From the NCBI GenBank assembly GCA_963809695.1, contig CAWEKI010000009.1, forward strand, positions 310,001 through 374,000: a stretch of DNA of 64,000 bases, in the 5' to 3' direction. Source of the stretch: JAGDMJ01 sp963809695. Lineage in GTDB: Bacteria > Bacteroidota > Ignavibacteria > UBA10030 > UBA6906. Each line of letters begins with the position of its first letter. The stretch's first letter is position 1. The translations under genes and the position numbers were made by a program. Shown piece after piece: positions 9,861-19,068 of the stretch. Below the pieces are notes generated by a model. It saw only the letters and a list, made by a program, of their open reading frames with translations, had not been told where the DNA came from and did not search any database.

Positions 9861-10808
9861 ATGGCACGCCGTTTCGCGAAATGGTTCCTTCTCCCTCTCG
9901 CGCTGATTCTCTTTCTCCTTGCGCTGACGCTGGCCTATTTCTCCTTCAAGGACTATGATGCGGAATTTTCGTCCAGGAAAGGAAAACTCGTTTTCTCCTC
10001 GCTGGAACCTGCAGGCTGGAGCGGAGAAGAAAGAAGGTACTGGTTAAGGCTGCAAGGTAATACCGGGCTTGCATCCGAGTGTGGCCTCCTGGTTCCTCCC
10101 GGCCGGGGCGTCCGCTACCCCGCCTTCATTCTCCTCGGGGGTAAAGCTACGGGCAAGTATGCCATTGACTACGCCCTCGGAGTGAAGGATGTCATTATCA
10201 TCGCCCCCGACTATCCGTATACCCCCCGCGAATCCTACACGGTTCTGGAAGCGCTCGCCGACCTTCCCACAATCCGGCAGGCGATATTTGACATGGTGCC
10301 ATCCGTGGAGCTTGCCACAGACTATCTCTGGACCAGGGAGGATGTTGACACCGGAAAGGTGGTGTTGCTCGGGTATAGCTTTGGCGCTCCGTACGTACCG
10401 ATTCTTGCCAGCCGCGATCGCCGTTTTGCGGCAGCCGCCATCGTCTACGGCGGCGGCGATCTCCAATCCATGATTCGGCACAACGTCCGCCGCTATGAGG
10501 GGGCGCTCTTCAGTGACTGTATCGGCGTTCTCTCAGGTCTCCTGCTCCGTCCGCTCGAACCGCTCCGTTCCATTCACAGCGTCTCCCCAACTCCGCTCAT
10601 CATGATCAATGGAGAACAGGACGAACAGGTTCCCCGGAGGAACACCGAGATGCTCTTCACGGCCGCCGGGGAGCCGAAACGGATCATCTGGCTTCCATCG
10701 CACCACGTCAATCCTCACGACACGACGTTGACCAGGAATATCATTCACACGCTAAGCCGCGAGCTGATCAGCCTGGGGGTCCTTCCTCCCGCCTCCCGGG
10801 TGCCCTGA
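9861..10808 (+). CDS. Alpha/beta hydrolase family protein, membrane-anchored or exported
   Basis: The product has 315 residues, with an N-terminal hydrophobic segment (about 8-28) that could be an uncleaved signal anchor. The nucleophile elbow is GYSFGAP. An acidic residue follows in NGEQDEQVPRRN and a His in LPSHHVNPHD, matching the Ser-Asp-His order of alpha/beta hydrolases. The substrate is unknown. The gene is divergent from the histidine kinase, with a 117-bp shared upstream region, and runs convergently into the RND permease with only four bases between stops. Confidence 0.8.
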   Translation: MARRFAKWFLLPLALILFLLALTLAYFSFKDYDAEFSSRKGKLVFSSLEPAGWSGEERRYWLRLQGNTGLASECGLLVPPGRGVRYPAFILLGGKATGKYAIDYALGVKDVIIIAPDYPYTPRESYTVLEALADLPTIRQAIFDMVPSVELATDYLWTREDVDTGKVVLLGYSFGAPYVPILASRDRRFAAAAIVYGGGDLQSMIRHNVRRYEGALFSDCIGVLSGLLLRPLEPLRSIHSVSPTPLIMINGEQDEQVPRRNTEMLFTAAGEPKRIIWLPSHHVNPHDTTLTRNIIHTLSRELISLGVLPPASRVP

Positions 10809-10812
10809 GATC

Positions 10813-13800
10813 TCAGACTTCTTCAGGAACCGCCGTCTGTTGGTCTGCAGTCCGCCCCAGGGCATCCGCAACGTTGGACACGGTCTTTCCCTCCTTCGAG
10901 ACGTACGAGTAGACAGCAGGGACCACATAGAGCGTCAACCCCGTCGCAAGTATGAGGCCGCCCACCACTGCGATTCCCATGGACACCCGGCTCTCCGAGC
11001 CTGCGCCGAGAGCAAGCGCGACCGGAAGCGTCCCGAGGATTGTAGAAAGCGCAGTCATCAGGATCGGGCGGAGTCGCGAAACCGCCGCATCCTCAATAGC
11101 CTCCATCAGCCGCAGCCCGGCTGCCTTGCGCTGGTTCGCGAACTCGACAATCAGAATGCCGTTTTTGGTGACAAGCCCGATGAGCATGATCAAACCGATT
11201 TCGCTGAAGATATTGACCGTTTGGTTGAAGTACCAGAGAGAGAACAGCGCGCCAGCCACCGCCAGTGGGACCGTGAACATGATGATGAAGGGATCTCTGA
11301 AGCTCTCAAACTGGGCGGCGAGTACCAGATAGATCAGAATCAGGGCAAGCGCGAATGCAAACGCAAGGCTCGAAGAACTTTCCTCGTAGTCTTTCGAGGC
11401 ACCGTCAAGTGCGGTCGTGAACGTTTCGTCGAGGGTTCTTTTACCGATCTCCCTCATGACCGCAATGCCATCCCCCAGCGTGTATCCTTTCGCAAGGCCT
11501 GCCGAAATCGTCGCAGAGATCTGTCTGTTGAACCGGTAGAGGGCCGGAGGGCTGTTTTGCTCCGTCAGGGTGACCAGGTTATCCAGCTGTATCAGCTGAC
11601 CGCTGCTGTTGCGGACGGAGAGTGACTTGAGGTCCAGGGGCTGGTCCCGGTTTTCCCGGGTCATTTGCCCGATCACCTGGTATTGCTTTCCGTTCATGAC
11701 AAAGTAATCAAGCCGCTGCCCGCTGTACGACAGCTGCAACGTCTGTGCAATGTCCATGGCGGTCACTCCGAGTGCGAGCGCCCGTTCCCGGTTGATTTCC
11801 ACACGGAGTTCCGGTTTGTTGAACTTCAGGTCCACGTCCACATACTGAAAAACCGGATTCTTCTGGGCTTCCGCCAGGAACCGCGGGACCTCTTCCCGGA
11901 GCTTCTCGAAGTTGGGCGCAAGGATGACGAACTGCACGGGAAGCGCGCTTCCGCGAGAGCCGATGGACTGGTCCTGGATCACGAACGTCCGCGCAGCCGT
12001 GAGCCGGCGCGTCAGGGGCGCGAGTTGTTCCGCAATCTGTTGTTGTGAACGCGTCCGCTGGCCCGGATCTTTCAGGATGAGATTGATGCGCCCCGAATTC
12101 GCCCCGCCCGTACCGGAACCGGGAGATGTCATGGTAATGATGGCCTCACTCTCCGGCACAGCCCTCTGGACCATTGACGTCAGGGTATCCATGTAGGCGC
12201 TCATATACTCGAATGTCACCCCCTCCTGTGCGACCGCGTTCAGCCGCAAGCTGCTCCGATCCTCAAGAGGAGCCAGCTCCGTAGAAAGCATGAACCAGAG
12301 CGCCACGCTCACCGCCACTGCAGCCGCCATGATCAGGAACGCGCGCCCCCGCTTTGCCAGGAAGGCATGGAGCGACGACCGGTACCCGGCAAGCAGGGCC
12401 GCGAAGTATTTCTCCGTAGCCTTGTAGAACCGGCTGTGTTCATGCCTCCATTGGAGAATGCGCGTCGACATCATCGGTGTAAGCGTGAGCGACACGAACG
12501 CCGAGATCAGGACCGAACCTGCCAGGACGATGCCGAATTCCCGGAACAACCGTCCTGTGATGCCTCTCAGAAATATCACGGGCAGAAAAACTGCCGCCAG
12601 GGCCACGGTGGTGGCGATGATCGCAAAATAGACCTCCGCGGAGCCGCGCACGCCGGCGCTCCTTGCCGGCATTCCGCTTTCCACCTTTGCAAAGATGTTC
12701 TCCAGCATCACGATTGCATCATCCACGACAAGACCGATGGCAAGCACGATCGCCAGGAGGGTGAGGACATTGATGGAGTAGTCCATCAAATACATGATGA
12801 AGAACGCTCCGATCAGCGAGACCGGAACCGCGATCATCGGGATAATGGTGGTACGCAGATCGCGCAGGAAGACGTAGATCACCAGAAAGACCAGTATGAA
12901 GGCAATCCCGACGGTCTCGGCCACTTCCGCAATGGAGCGCCTGATATACCGGGATGAGTCAAAGCCAATACCAAAAGTGATGTCAGGCGGAAGGTCGCGC
13001 TTGATCTCCTCAAGGCGGCGATAGAACTCATCGACGATGGACACATAATTCGCACCCGAGCGGGGGATCAGCACGATTCCCACCATCGGAATCGCATCAC
13101 GCTTCATGATGCTCCGGAGATTCTCCGGCCCAAGCTCCGCGGACCCGATGTCCCGCAGCTTGACGACGCGTCCCTGTACCTCCCGGATGATCAAATTGTT
13201 GAACTCTTCGGGCGTCGTGAGCCTGCTCATCGTGCGCACGGTCAGCTCCGTGGATTCCCCCTCGATGCGGCCGGAGGGCAACTCCACGTTTTGCCGCTGC
13301 ACGGCGTTGCGGACGTCCAGCGGGGTCAGTCCACACGAAGCAAGCCGGGCAGGATCCATCCAGATGCGCATGGAGTACTGTTTCGCGCCCCAGATCATCA
13401 CCTCGCTCACGCCTTGAATCGTCTGCAGGCGCTCCTTGAAGATATTGGTAGCAATCTCGGTCAGCTGGAGAAGATTCCGCTTGTCGCTCTTGATGTTGAG
13501 ATTGACGATGGGAACCGCATCCGCGTCCGCTTTCGTGACGGTGGGGTTGTCGGCATCGGGAGGGAGCAAGCGCATGGCCCGCGAGACCTTATCGCGGACA
13601 TCGTTCGCCGCCGTCTCCATGTCCAGGCCGAGTTCAAACTCGACGGTGATGGACGTCCGCCCGTCAGCGCTCACCGATTTGATGGTGCGAATTCCTTCGA
13701 TGCCGCTGATGGATTCTTCCAGCGGCTCGGTGATCCGCGATTCCATCACGTCGGCGTTCGCCCCCGTATACGTCGCCGAGACCGTAATGATGGGAGGATC

Positions 13801-13920
13801 GACACTCGGATATTCCCGTACACCCAGGTACGTAAACCCGATGACGCCGAAGAGCACCACACCGAGCGACATCACAATGGCAAGCACAGGACGATTGATC
13901 GAAGTGGCTGAAAGACTCAT
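10813..13920 (-). CDS. RND efflux transporter permease (AcrB/HAE1 family)
   Basis: The product has 1035 residues, the usual length for the family. The fold is the duplicated RND type, with a first helix at 12-32 and two large periplasmic loops. The transmembrane-4 proton-relay pair is present in LAIGLVVDDAIVMLENI, and the transmembrane-10 Lys in VTKNGILIVEF. It would pump hydrophobic compounds out with proton influx through an adaptor and a TolC channel. It follows its adaptor gene by three bases in one operon. No outer-membrane factor is encoded in this operon, so one from elsewhere must be used. Confidence 0.93.
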   Translation of the reverse strand: MSLSATSINRPVLAIVMSLGVVLFGVIGFTYLGVREYPSVDPPIITVSATYTGANADVMESRITEPLEESISGIEGIRTIKSVSADGRTSITVEFELGLDMETAANDVRDKVSRAMRLLPPDADNPTVTKADADAVPIVNLNIKSDKRNLLQLTEIATNIFKERLQTIQGVSEVMIWGAKQYSMRIWMDPARLASCGLTPLDVRNAVQRQNVELPSGRIEGESTELTVRTMSRLTTPEEFNNLIIREVQGRVVKLRDIGSAELGPENLRSIMKRDAIPMVGIVLIPRSGANYVSIVDEFYRRLEEIKRDLPPDITFGIGFDSSRYIRRSIAEVAETVGIAFILVFLVIYVFLRDLRTTIIPMIAVPVSLIGAFFIMYLMDYSINVLTLLAIVLAIGLVVDDAIVMLENIFAKVESGMPARSAGVRGSAEVYFAIIATTVALAAVFLPVIFLRGITGRLFREFGIVLAGSVLISAFVSLTLTPMMSTRILQWRHEHSRFYKATEKYFAALLAGYRSSLHAFLAKRGRAFLIMAAAVAVSVALWFMLSTELAPLEDRSSLRLNAVAQEGVTFEYMSAYMDTLTSMVQRAVPESEAIITMTSPGSGTGGANSGRINLILKDPGQRTRSQQQIAEQLAPLTRRLTAARTFVIQDQSIGSRGSALPVQFVILAPNFEKLREEVPRFLAEAQKNPVFQYVDVDLKFNKPELRVEINRERALALGVTAMDIAQTLQLSYSGQRLDYFVMNGKQYQVIGQMTRENRDQPLDLKSLSVRNSSGQLIQLDNLVTLTEQNSPPALYRFNRQISATISAGLAKGYTLGDGIAVMREIGKRTLDETFTTALDGASKDYEESSSSLAFAFALALILIYLVLAAQFESFRDPFIIMFTVPLAVAGALFSLWYFNQTVNIFSEIGLIMLIGLVTKNGILIVEFANQRKAAGLRLMEAIEDAAVSRLRPILMTALSTILGTLPVALALGAGSESRVSMGIAVVGGLILATGLTLYVVPAVYSYVSKEGKTVSNVADALGRTADQQTAVPEEV

Positions 13921-13923
13921 GGA

Positions 13924-15009
13924 TTACTGCACCTCCACCAGCTTCAACGGGGCTCCGCCCACGACCTGCAGCAATCCCGTGGTCAGCAGCGTGTCCCCGG
14001 GAGCCAGCCCCTGTGTCACCTGTACTTTGTTCTCGGTTCGCAGCCCGATTTGTACACGCACCTCCTGCGCGATGCCACCTCGGCAGACATACACTTTTTG
14101 CCCCTCAAGATCGGGCACCAGCGCCTGCGTCGGCACCAGCACAGCTCCTTCCACCTGCTCCAGCACCAGTTCTACCTCGGCAAATGCGCCTGGCATGATC
14201 CGCCCCTCAGCGTTCGAGCTGATCGCCCGGAGCAGGACATTCCTTGTGACCGGGTCGATCTTCGGCTCCACGGCAAGGATCGTTCCCTCGAACCGCTCAT
14301 TTCTCCCCGAGACCCGGAAGAACACCGATTGTCCTTTCCGTACACTCGAGACGTACTTTTCGGGCACGGCAAAGTCCAACTTGACGCTTTGCATATCCTG
14401 AAGATTCGCGATCCTGATCGTCGGATCTACATAACTCCCTTCACTGACATATCTGAGGCCGATGATACCGTCGAAAGGGGCTTTCAACTCGGTTTTTTCA
14501 ATCTGCGCATCAATGAGCTGGAGCTGCGCGTTGATCCCGTTCAGCTCGCTCAACGCGCTCTCGTAGTCTTCGGGACTGATCCCTTGTTTTTCGTAAAGCT
14601 GTTTCCGTCTCCGCTCTTTCTCCTGTGCGAGCTGGCGCTGGGATTCCGCCTTGATCCTCAACGCCCGAAGCTCCGAGTCGTTGATCTTCACCAACAGAGC
14701 ACCCTTCTTGACCCTGCTCCCCTCCGAGAAAAAAATCCTATCGATCTTCCCCACGGCTTCGCTTCGGAGTTCCACTTCTTCCCTCGCGAGCACGGTTCCG
14801 GTGGCCAGCACCTTATTGATCAGGATTTCGGGCTTGAGGACGATGGCCGAAACCGGCAGGCGGACGTCACGCTCAGTCGCGACTCTCCCGGCATCCACAC
14901 CGGGGAGGAGCCGCCGAAGCCGCGGGCTGGCTGCCAGAATCACAATGACGATTGCCCCAACAATAATGGCGCTCGTTCGAATCTTTGGTTTCATGGATTG
15001 TCCCCTCAT
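13924..15009 (-). CDS. RND efflux periplasmic adaptor subunit (membrane fusion protein)
   Basis: The product has 361 residues with one N-terminal membrane anchor. A lipoyl/barrel-sandwich half (VELRSEAVGKIDRIFFSEGS), a coiled-coil hairpin (about 95-155) rich in Lys, Arg and Gln, the second half (LKAPFDGIIGLRYVSEGSYV) and a beta-barrel follow. The start overlaps the stop of the upstream peptidase gene as ATGA, implying translational coupling. An ATG at 14994 with GAGGGG seven bases before it is an equally good start. The protein links the inner-membrane pump to an outer-membrane channel. Confidence 0.9.
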   Translation of the reverse strand: MRGQSMKPKIRTSAIIVGAIVIVILAASPRLRRLLPGVDAGRVATERDVRLPVSAIVLKPEILINKVLATGTVLAREEVELRSEAVGKIDRIFFSEGSRVKKGALLVKINDSELRALRIKAESQRQLAQEKERRRKQLYEKQGISPEDYESALSELNGINAQLQLIDAQIEKTELKAPFDGIIGLRYVSEGSYVDPTIRIANLQDMQSVKLDFAVPEKYVSSVRKGQSVFFRVSGRNERFEGTILAVEPKIDPVTRNVLLRAISSNAEGRIMPGAFAEVELVLEQVEGAVLVPTQALVPDLEGQKVYVCRGGIAQEVRVQIGLRTENKVQVTQGLAPGDTLLTTGLLQVVGGAPLKLVEVQ

Positions 15010-17258
15010 TGCGGAAGCGGTCCGGGAGGGAGATGATCCGTCAGGTAGCTGGTCAGGAGTTCGAACAGATGCCTCGTTGTGTTCTCACCTTCATAAATCC
15101 CGTGTGACCGGTTTGGATATGCCATCATCGTGAACTGCTTGTTCGCTTTGATAAGTGCATTGATAAGCCTCTCGGATCCCTGATAGTGGACATTGTCGTC
15201 TCCGGTGCCATGGACCAGCAGGAGATTTCCCTTCAGATTGGCGGCATGCGTGACGGGCGACCCCTGCTTGTATCCCTCGGCGTTGTCGTCCGGGAGCCCC
15301 ATGTATCGTTCCTGGTAGACGGCATCATACAGCAGCTGGTCGGGAACCGGGGCGACGGCCATGCCGGTATTGTACAGCCCGGGATACCGGAAGAGCATGT
15401 TGAGCGTCATCGACCCCCCGCCGCTCCACCCCCAGATGCCGATGCGGGAGGAATCCACGAAAGGCCAGCGGATGATCTGACGCATGGCCGCTGCCTGGTC
15501 TTCCGAGGCAAGGATTCCTATCTGGCGGTAGATACATTTCCGCCACTCCCGTCCGCGCGGAGACGGCGTCCCACGATTATCGATGCTCATCACAATATAT
15601 CCCTTCTGTGTCAACATCAGGTGCCAGAGGTAGTCCGATCCTCCGAAACGGTCGACCACCGTCTGCCCGGCCGGCTCTCCATAAATGGTGACGAAGACAG
15701 GGTACCGTTTTGTCGAATCAAAGTCGGGAGGGAGCATCTTCCATCCGTCCAGCTGTATCCCGTTTCCGATATCCACGCGGAAGAACGAGGACGCACCCCT
15801 CTTCAGACGGGCAAGGGCCGTACGGACCCTTGCACCGTCGGAAAGCATCCGCTGCACCTCGTGATCGGGCAGGTCGACCAGCTCAGTAATTGACGGAACG
15901 CCAAAGCGGGAATACGTGTGGAAGGCCCACCGGCCGTCAGGCGATATGTCATAGCTGTGGCTCCCGGGTTGACCATCAGGCGTGACCCGCTCAAGTTTCC
16001 CCTTTCCATCCAGCCTGACGCGGTAGAGATAGCGCTGCGTGGGGTTCTCCGGCGATGCGGAGAAGTACACCCAGCCGCGGGTTGTGTCAAGACGGACGAT
16101 ATCGATCACGTCGTATTCGCCCGGTGTCAGGAGACGGCGACTGGTGCCGTCGCGGCTGTACAGGAAAAGGTGCCGCCAGCCGTCGCTCTCGCTCAACCAG
16201 GTGAAATTCTTTCCCCTGTTCACCCAGTACAGGTCACTCACCACGTCGACCCACGCACTGTCGCGTTCCGTCAGGGCCGTGCGAAGAGCGCCCGTGCGTA
16301 CGTTGCCCAGCATGACCTGATCGGTGTTCTGGAGCCGGTTCATGTATTGAAAGGCAACTTCATCGGATGTACCAGCCCAGTCCATTCTCGGGATATAATT
16401 ATTGCGGGGATCCCCGGCGGGTTGGAACCAGACCGTGGGTCCTCCGGTGGCACTCACAACGCCGACCTTGCATGATGAGAGCGTCGTTCCAACTTTGGGG
16501 TATTGCACCGGAATGACGAATGAATAGAGCGAGTCCGTGTCGTTGATCAGGAGGAAGTCACGCACCCCGCTCGCATCGAGCTGCCAGTATGCGAGGCGGG
16601 AGCCATCCGGACTCCAACGGAACCCATCCCGCAGATCAAATTCCTCTTCGTAGACCCAATCGAACGTCCCGTTAATGACCGTTCGCGACCCGTCGTGGGT
16701 AAGCTGTGTAATGCTTCCGGTCATCAGGTCTTCAACATCAATATTGTTGCCGCGCACATACGCCACCCGATTTCCATCGGGAGAAAACTTGGCAAACATG
16801 AGCGTGGAAGGCTCAGCGTCGCCCCCAAGCTTTTTCAAGCTGCTGTCAGCAAGCGTCAGGACCCAGTAGTCCCCCCGCGTGTTTCTGCGCCATACACGCC
16901 GGGAATTTGCGAAGATCAGGAGTCTTTTCTTGTCAGGGGACCATAGGTAATCCTCAATCCCCAACTGCGAGCTTGAACCGGCTGGAACCATCTTCTCGCC
17001 ACGGATGAGAACCTCACGCTTTCCACTCTTCGTGTCGAAGCGTACAATATCCCGCCCCTTTTTCCCCGCGGCCGGCTCGAGGGTAGTGTATCCCAGCCCC
17101 TCGTCAATCCATCGTGATTGACCGAACCCGCGGCCACCATGGAATTCGGCTGAAGCAAAAATACGGTCGACCGTAAGAAGGGTCGAGTCGGGAGTCTGTG
17201 CCGAAAGAGGAAACGCAAAGCAGAGTAATGCAATGAGGATTAGTAAGAAACGGCTCAT
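15006..17258 (-). CDS. S9B family dipeptidyl peptidase IV-like serine peptidase
   Basis: The product has 750 residues, started at the ATG at 17258 with TGGAG about eight bases upstream. A signal peptide (MSRFLLILIALLCFAFPLSA) is followed by a DPP-IV N-terminal beta-propeller containing DWVYEEEF, the Glu motif that binds the substrate amino terminus. The C-terminal catalytic domain has Ser in GIWGWSGGGSM, Asp in HGTGDDNVHY and His in NRSHGIYEG. It should release X-Pro or X-Ala dipeptides in the periplasm or outside the cell. It is the first gene of an operon with an RND pump. Confidence 0.93.
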   Translation of the reverse strand: MSRFLLILIALLCFAFPLSAQTPDSTLLTVDRIFASAEFHGGRGFGQSRWIDEGLGYTTLEPAAGKKGRDIVRFDTKSGKREVLIRGEKMVPAGSSSQLGIEDYLWSPDKKRLLIFANSRRVWRRNTRGDYWVLTLADSSLKKLGGDAEPSTLMFAKFSPDGNRVAYVRGNNIDVEDLMTGSITQLTHDGSRTVINGTFDWVYEEEFDLRDGFRWSPDGSRLAYWQLDASGVRDFLLINDTDSLYSFVIPVQYPKVGTTLSSCKVGVVSATGGPTVWFQPAGDPRNNYIPRMDWAGTSDEVAFQYMNRLQNTDQVMLGNVRTGALRTALTERDSAWVDVVSDLYWVNRGKNFTWLSESDGWRHLFLYSRDGTSRRLLTPGEYDVIDIVRLDTTRGWVYFSASPENPTQRYLYRVRLDGKGKLERVTPDGQPGSHSYDISPDGRWAFHTYSRFGVPSITELVDLPDHEVQRMLSDGARVRTALARLKRGASSFFRVDIGNGIQLDGWKMLPPDFDSTKRYPVFVTIYGEPAGQTVVDRFGGSDYLWHLMLTQKGYIVMSIDNRGTPSPRGREWRKCIYRQIGILASEDQAAAMRQIIRWPFVDSSRIGIWGWSGGGSMTLNMLFRYPGLYNTGMAVAPVPDQLLYDAVYQERYMGLPDDNAEGYKQGSPVTHAANLKGNLLLVHGTGDDNVHYQGSERLINALIKANKQFTMMAYPNRSHGIYEGENTTRHLFELLTSYLTDHLPPGPLPQ

Positions 17259-17345
17259 GAGATGCTCCAGGAACGGATGGTTGGTAAATCGCAGCAACCG
17301 GATCCCCCTGCTCTCCCCCCCCCGACTACCCGACCGGCAGAATAA

Positions 17346-17374
17346 AAGCTACGCATTGTGGGAAGGAGAGTCAA
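17346..17374 (-). promoter_or_regulatory. Predicted sigma70-type promoter of the DPP-IV/RND operon
   Basis: On the reverse strand TTGACT (17369-17374) is separated by 17 bases from TAGCTT (17346-17351). This places transcription start near 17339, about 80 bases before the DPP-IV ATG. The hexamers match those seen before other operons in this window. Confidence 0.6.
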
Positions 17375-17400
17375 GCGGTTCCCGGAAAAGGGAGAGCAAC

Positions 17401-17625
17401 GAACCAGAGAAACACAGAAGAACTCGAAGGATTCAGAGGGCCACAGAGGAAGTTACCTGGTACGGGAAATCAGGAAGCAGAAAACCCGCACAAGTAAGAG
17501 TGAAAATAAATACTTTCCCATTCTTTTGCGTCTTGTGAGCTCTTTGTGGATTCCCTTTGCCTGGAAAACCCCTCTGCGGCTCTTCGTGTTCTCTGCGGTC
17601 TCTGTGTTCCTCTTGTCACAAGCCC
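17401..17625. repeat. Imperfect inverted repeat of the CACAGAG-rich family
   Basis: The gap between the DPP-IV start and the lipocalin stop (17259-17615) holds no gene. The left arm (about 17401-17452) is a purine-rich run with repeated cores AACACAGAAG and CCACAGAGG. The right arm (about 17571-17620) reads CTCTGCGG, TTCTCTGCGG and TCTCTGTGTTCC, whose reverse complement resembles the left arm. Repeats of this text (CACAGAGAACACAGAG and variants) are scattered through many environmental bacterial genomes. The right arm runs into the last codons of the lipocalin gene. Confidence 0.6.
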
Positions 17626-18170
17626 TGCTTCGTTTTTACGAGGGAAGCTGTATCGTATCCCTTTTCTCTTATTCTCTCCAAGATCTTTTCATAGATGGTA
17701 TCATCAATCTTCGGTGTTCGCGACAAGATCCAGAGGTATTCGCGGCTGGGCTCACCTATGACAGCGTAACTGTAATCCTCAGCAAGGTCAATAATCCAGT
17801 AATCCCCCCATACAAAAGGAAGGAAGGATAGCCATGCGGGAGCGAAGCGGACTTCCAGCTTGGAGTTCGGCTCATCTTCGCTCTTCCTCCTTGCTTTTCC
17901 TTCGGCCTCGGTCATCTCGCCATTCTCCTTGCGGCATCGATTGACGACGTTGACGGTGCCGTCGTCGAGCAAGGCATAGTTGGCTGTGACACCCCCGGTG
18001 CACTTTTTCTGGAAGCTGTTTGGCAGCCTGGCAATTTCATACCAGGTGCCAGCGTACCGGTTGAGGTCGACGGAAGGAACGACATCCAGCGGCCGTTTGG
18101 CGCTGTCATCTCCAGCGACCGAATACGCTGTCCCAAGGATGAGTCCGAGAAGGACCAAATGTGTCTTCAT
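17616..18170 (-). CDS. Lipocalin family protein (Blc-like)
   Basis: The product has 184 residues. The signal peptide (about 1-20) lacks a lipobox, so the protein is predicted periplasmic rather than lipidated. The first lipocalin signature, YAGTWYEIARLPN, lies at about 40-52. The family features NRC, WVxFxPF-like text (LSFLPFVWGDYWIIDLAEDY) and YLWILSRTP are all present and match the E. coli Blc and plant temperature-induced lipocalin type. It would bind fatty acids or lysophospholipids in membrane repair. The gene stands alone between two operons on its own strand. The C-terminus borders the repeat at 17401-17625. Confidence 0.92.
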   Translation of the reverse strand: MKTHLVLLGLILGTAYSVAGDDSAKRPLDVVPSVDLNRYAGTWYEIARLPNSFQKKCTGGVTANYALLDDGTVNVVNRCRKENGEMTEAEGKARRKSEDEPNSKLEVRFAPAWLSFLPFVWGDYWIIDLAEDYSYAVIGEPSREYLWILSRTPKIDDTIYEKILERIREKGYDTASLVKTKQGL

Positions 18171-18329
18171 TCTGAATGTACCCGTGAAGTTTTACTCACC
18201 CATAAATATAGCGAAAAATCCATTTCGACGCGAGCCCTGAGTCTTTTGACCTAACACCCACCTTAGGAAAGAGGAACAAAGATTCACGCCTCGATCATGG
18301 GGCATGGCCTGAAGCAACTCCTCCGAGAT

Positions 18330-18358
18330 TTGACTTTAGCCTATCCATTCACTAGATT
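18330..18358 (+). promoter_or_regulatory. Predicted sigma70-type promoter of the TetR-TolC-RND operon
   Basis: TTGACT (18330-18335), a 17-base spacer and TAGATT (18353-18358) give a near-consensus promoter. Transcription would start around 18365, inside the palindrome at 18359-18393 and about 50 bases before the tetR start codon. Confidence 0.7.
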
Positions 18359-18393
18359 ATGACCCATCAGTCATTATTTGACTACATGGTCAT
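18359..18393. promoter_or_regulatory. Predicted TetR operator, 35-bp two-tier palindrome
   Basis: The site is symmetrical at two levels. Outer arms ATGACC/GGTCAT (18359-18364, 18388-18393) enclose inner arms AGTCA/TGACT (18369-18373, 18379-18383), with equal four-base gaps on both sides and a five-base centre. It can also be read as two TGAC-N6-GTCA sites, 18360-18373 and 18379-18392. It starts directly after the -10 box and ends 21 bases before the TetR ATG, as expected for an autoregulated TetR-family repressor. Confidence 0.7.
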
Positions 18394-18414
18394 TTTTCCG
18401 GAGAGCATTTCAAG

Positions 18415-19068
18415 ATGATTTCCCCCCCAGCGCTAGACCAGCACTCACGCAAGGAACGAGAGAGACGGCAGCACGAAGAAGAGATCCTGCAGTCCGCGCG
18501 TGAACTTTTTGCCCGAAAAGGATACTATAATACAACGCTGGAAGAAATTGCCCACCATGCCCAGTTTGGAAAGGGCACCATCTATAACTACTTTTCGAGC
18601 AAGGAAGACCTTTTTTGCGGCATCCTGAGCAGACTCCTGGATCTCTCCCTGGAGGTCGCAGAGTCTTCAATTGCACTTCCCGGGACCACGCGCGAGAAAC
18701 TGACTGCATACGCAAAGGCTATCCTCTCCTATTCCGAAAAGAACGCCGATCTTTTCCATATGATCGTGCGCGAAGTGGTGCAATTGAATTTCCTGGAACA
18801 AAGCCCGCGGGCTACCGATCTCAAAGATCGCTTGCACAAAACCTGGGAGGTCCTTGCCATCCCCCTTACGAAGGATATCAATGCCGGCAAGATTAAGGCA
18901 TTCGATGCCGTCCATCTTGCTGCCATGTTCGACAATCTTCTGCGCCTCCATGCCGTGCAGCCATTCCGGGAGCTCTTTTGGCGTGGCCCCATGGATGTCG
19001 ATGCTTTGGCGCAGTCTCTCGTAGATTTCTTTTTTGAAGGTGTACAACAACGAGGTCAAAACCAATGA
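18415..19068 (+). CDS. TetR/AcrR family repressor of the downstream RND efflux operon
   Basis: The product has 217 residues. Residues about 14-65 form the TetR DNA-binding domain: ILQSARELFARKGYYNTTLE, then EEIAHHAQFGKGTIYNYFSS with the helix-turn-helix. The C-terminal helical domain, which would bind an inducer, is not further classifiable. The stop overlaps the TolC start by four bases (ATGA). The long palindrome immediately upstream is the likely binding site, so the protein probably represses its own operon until an exported compound appears. Confidence 0.9.
   Translation: MISPPALDQHSRKERERRQHEEEILQSARELFARKGYYNTTLEEIAHHAQFGKGTIYNYFSSKEDLFCGILSRLLDLSLEVAESSIALPGTTREKLTAYAKAILSYSEKNADLFHMIVREVVQLNFLEQSPRATDLKDRLHKTWEVLAIPLTKDINAGKIKAFDAVHLAAMFDNLLRLHAVQPFRELFWRGPMDVDALAQSLVDFFFEGVQQRGQNQ

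Noticed and set aside
17346..17540. Possible small genes in the DPP-IV/lipocalin gap
   Set aside because: The readable frames translate the CACAGAG repeat and show no ribosome site or conserved text.
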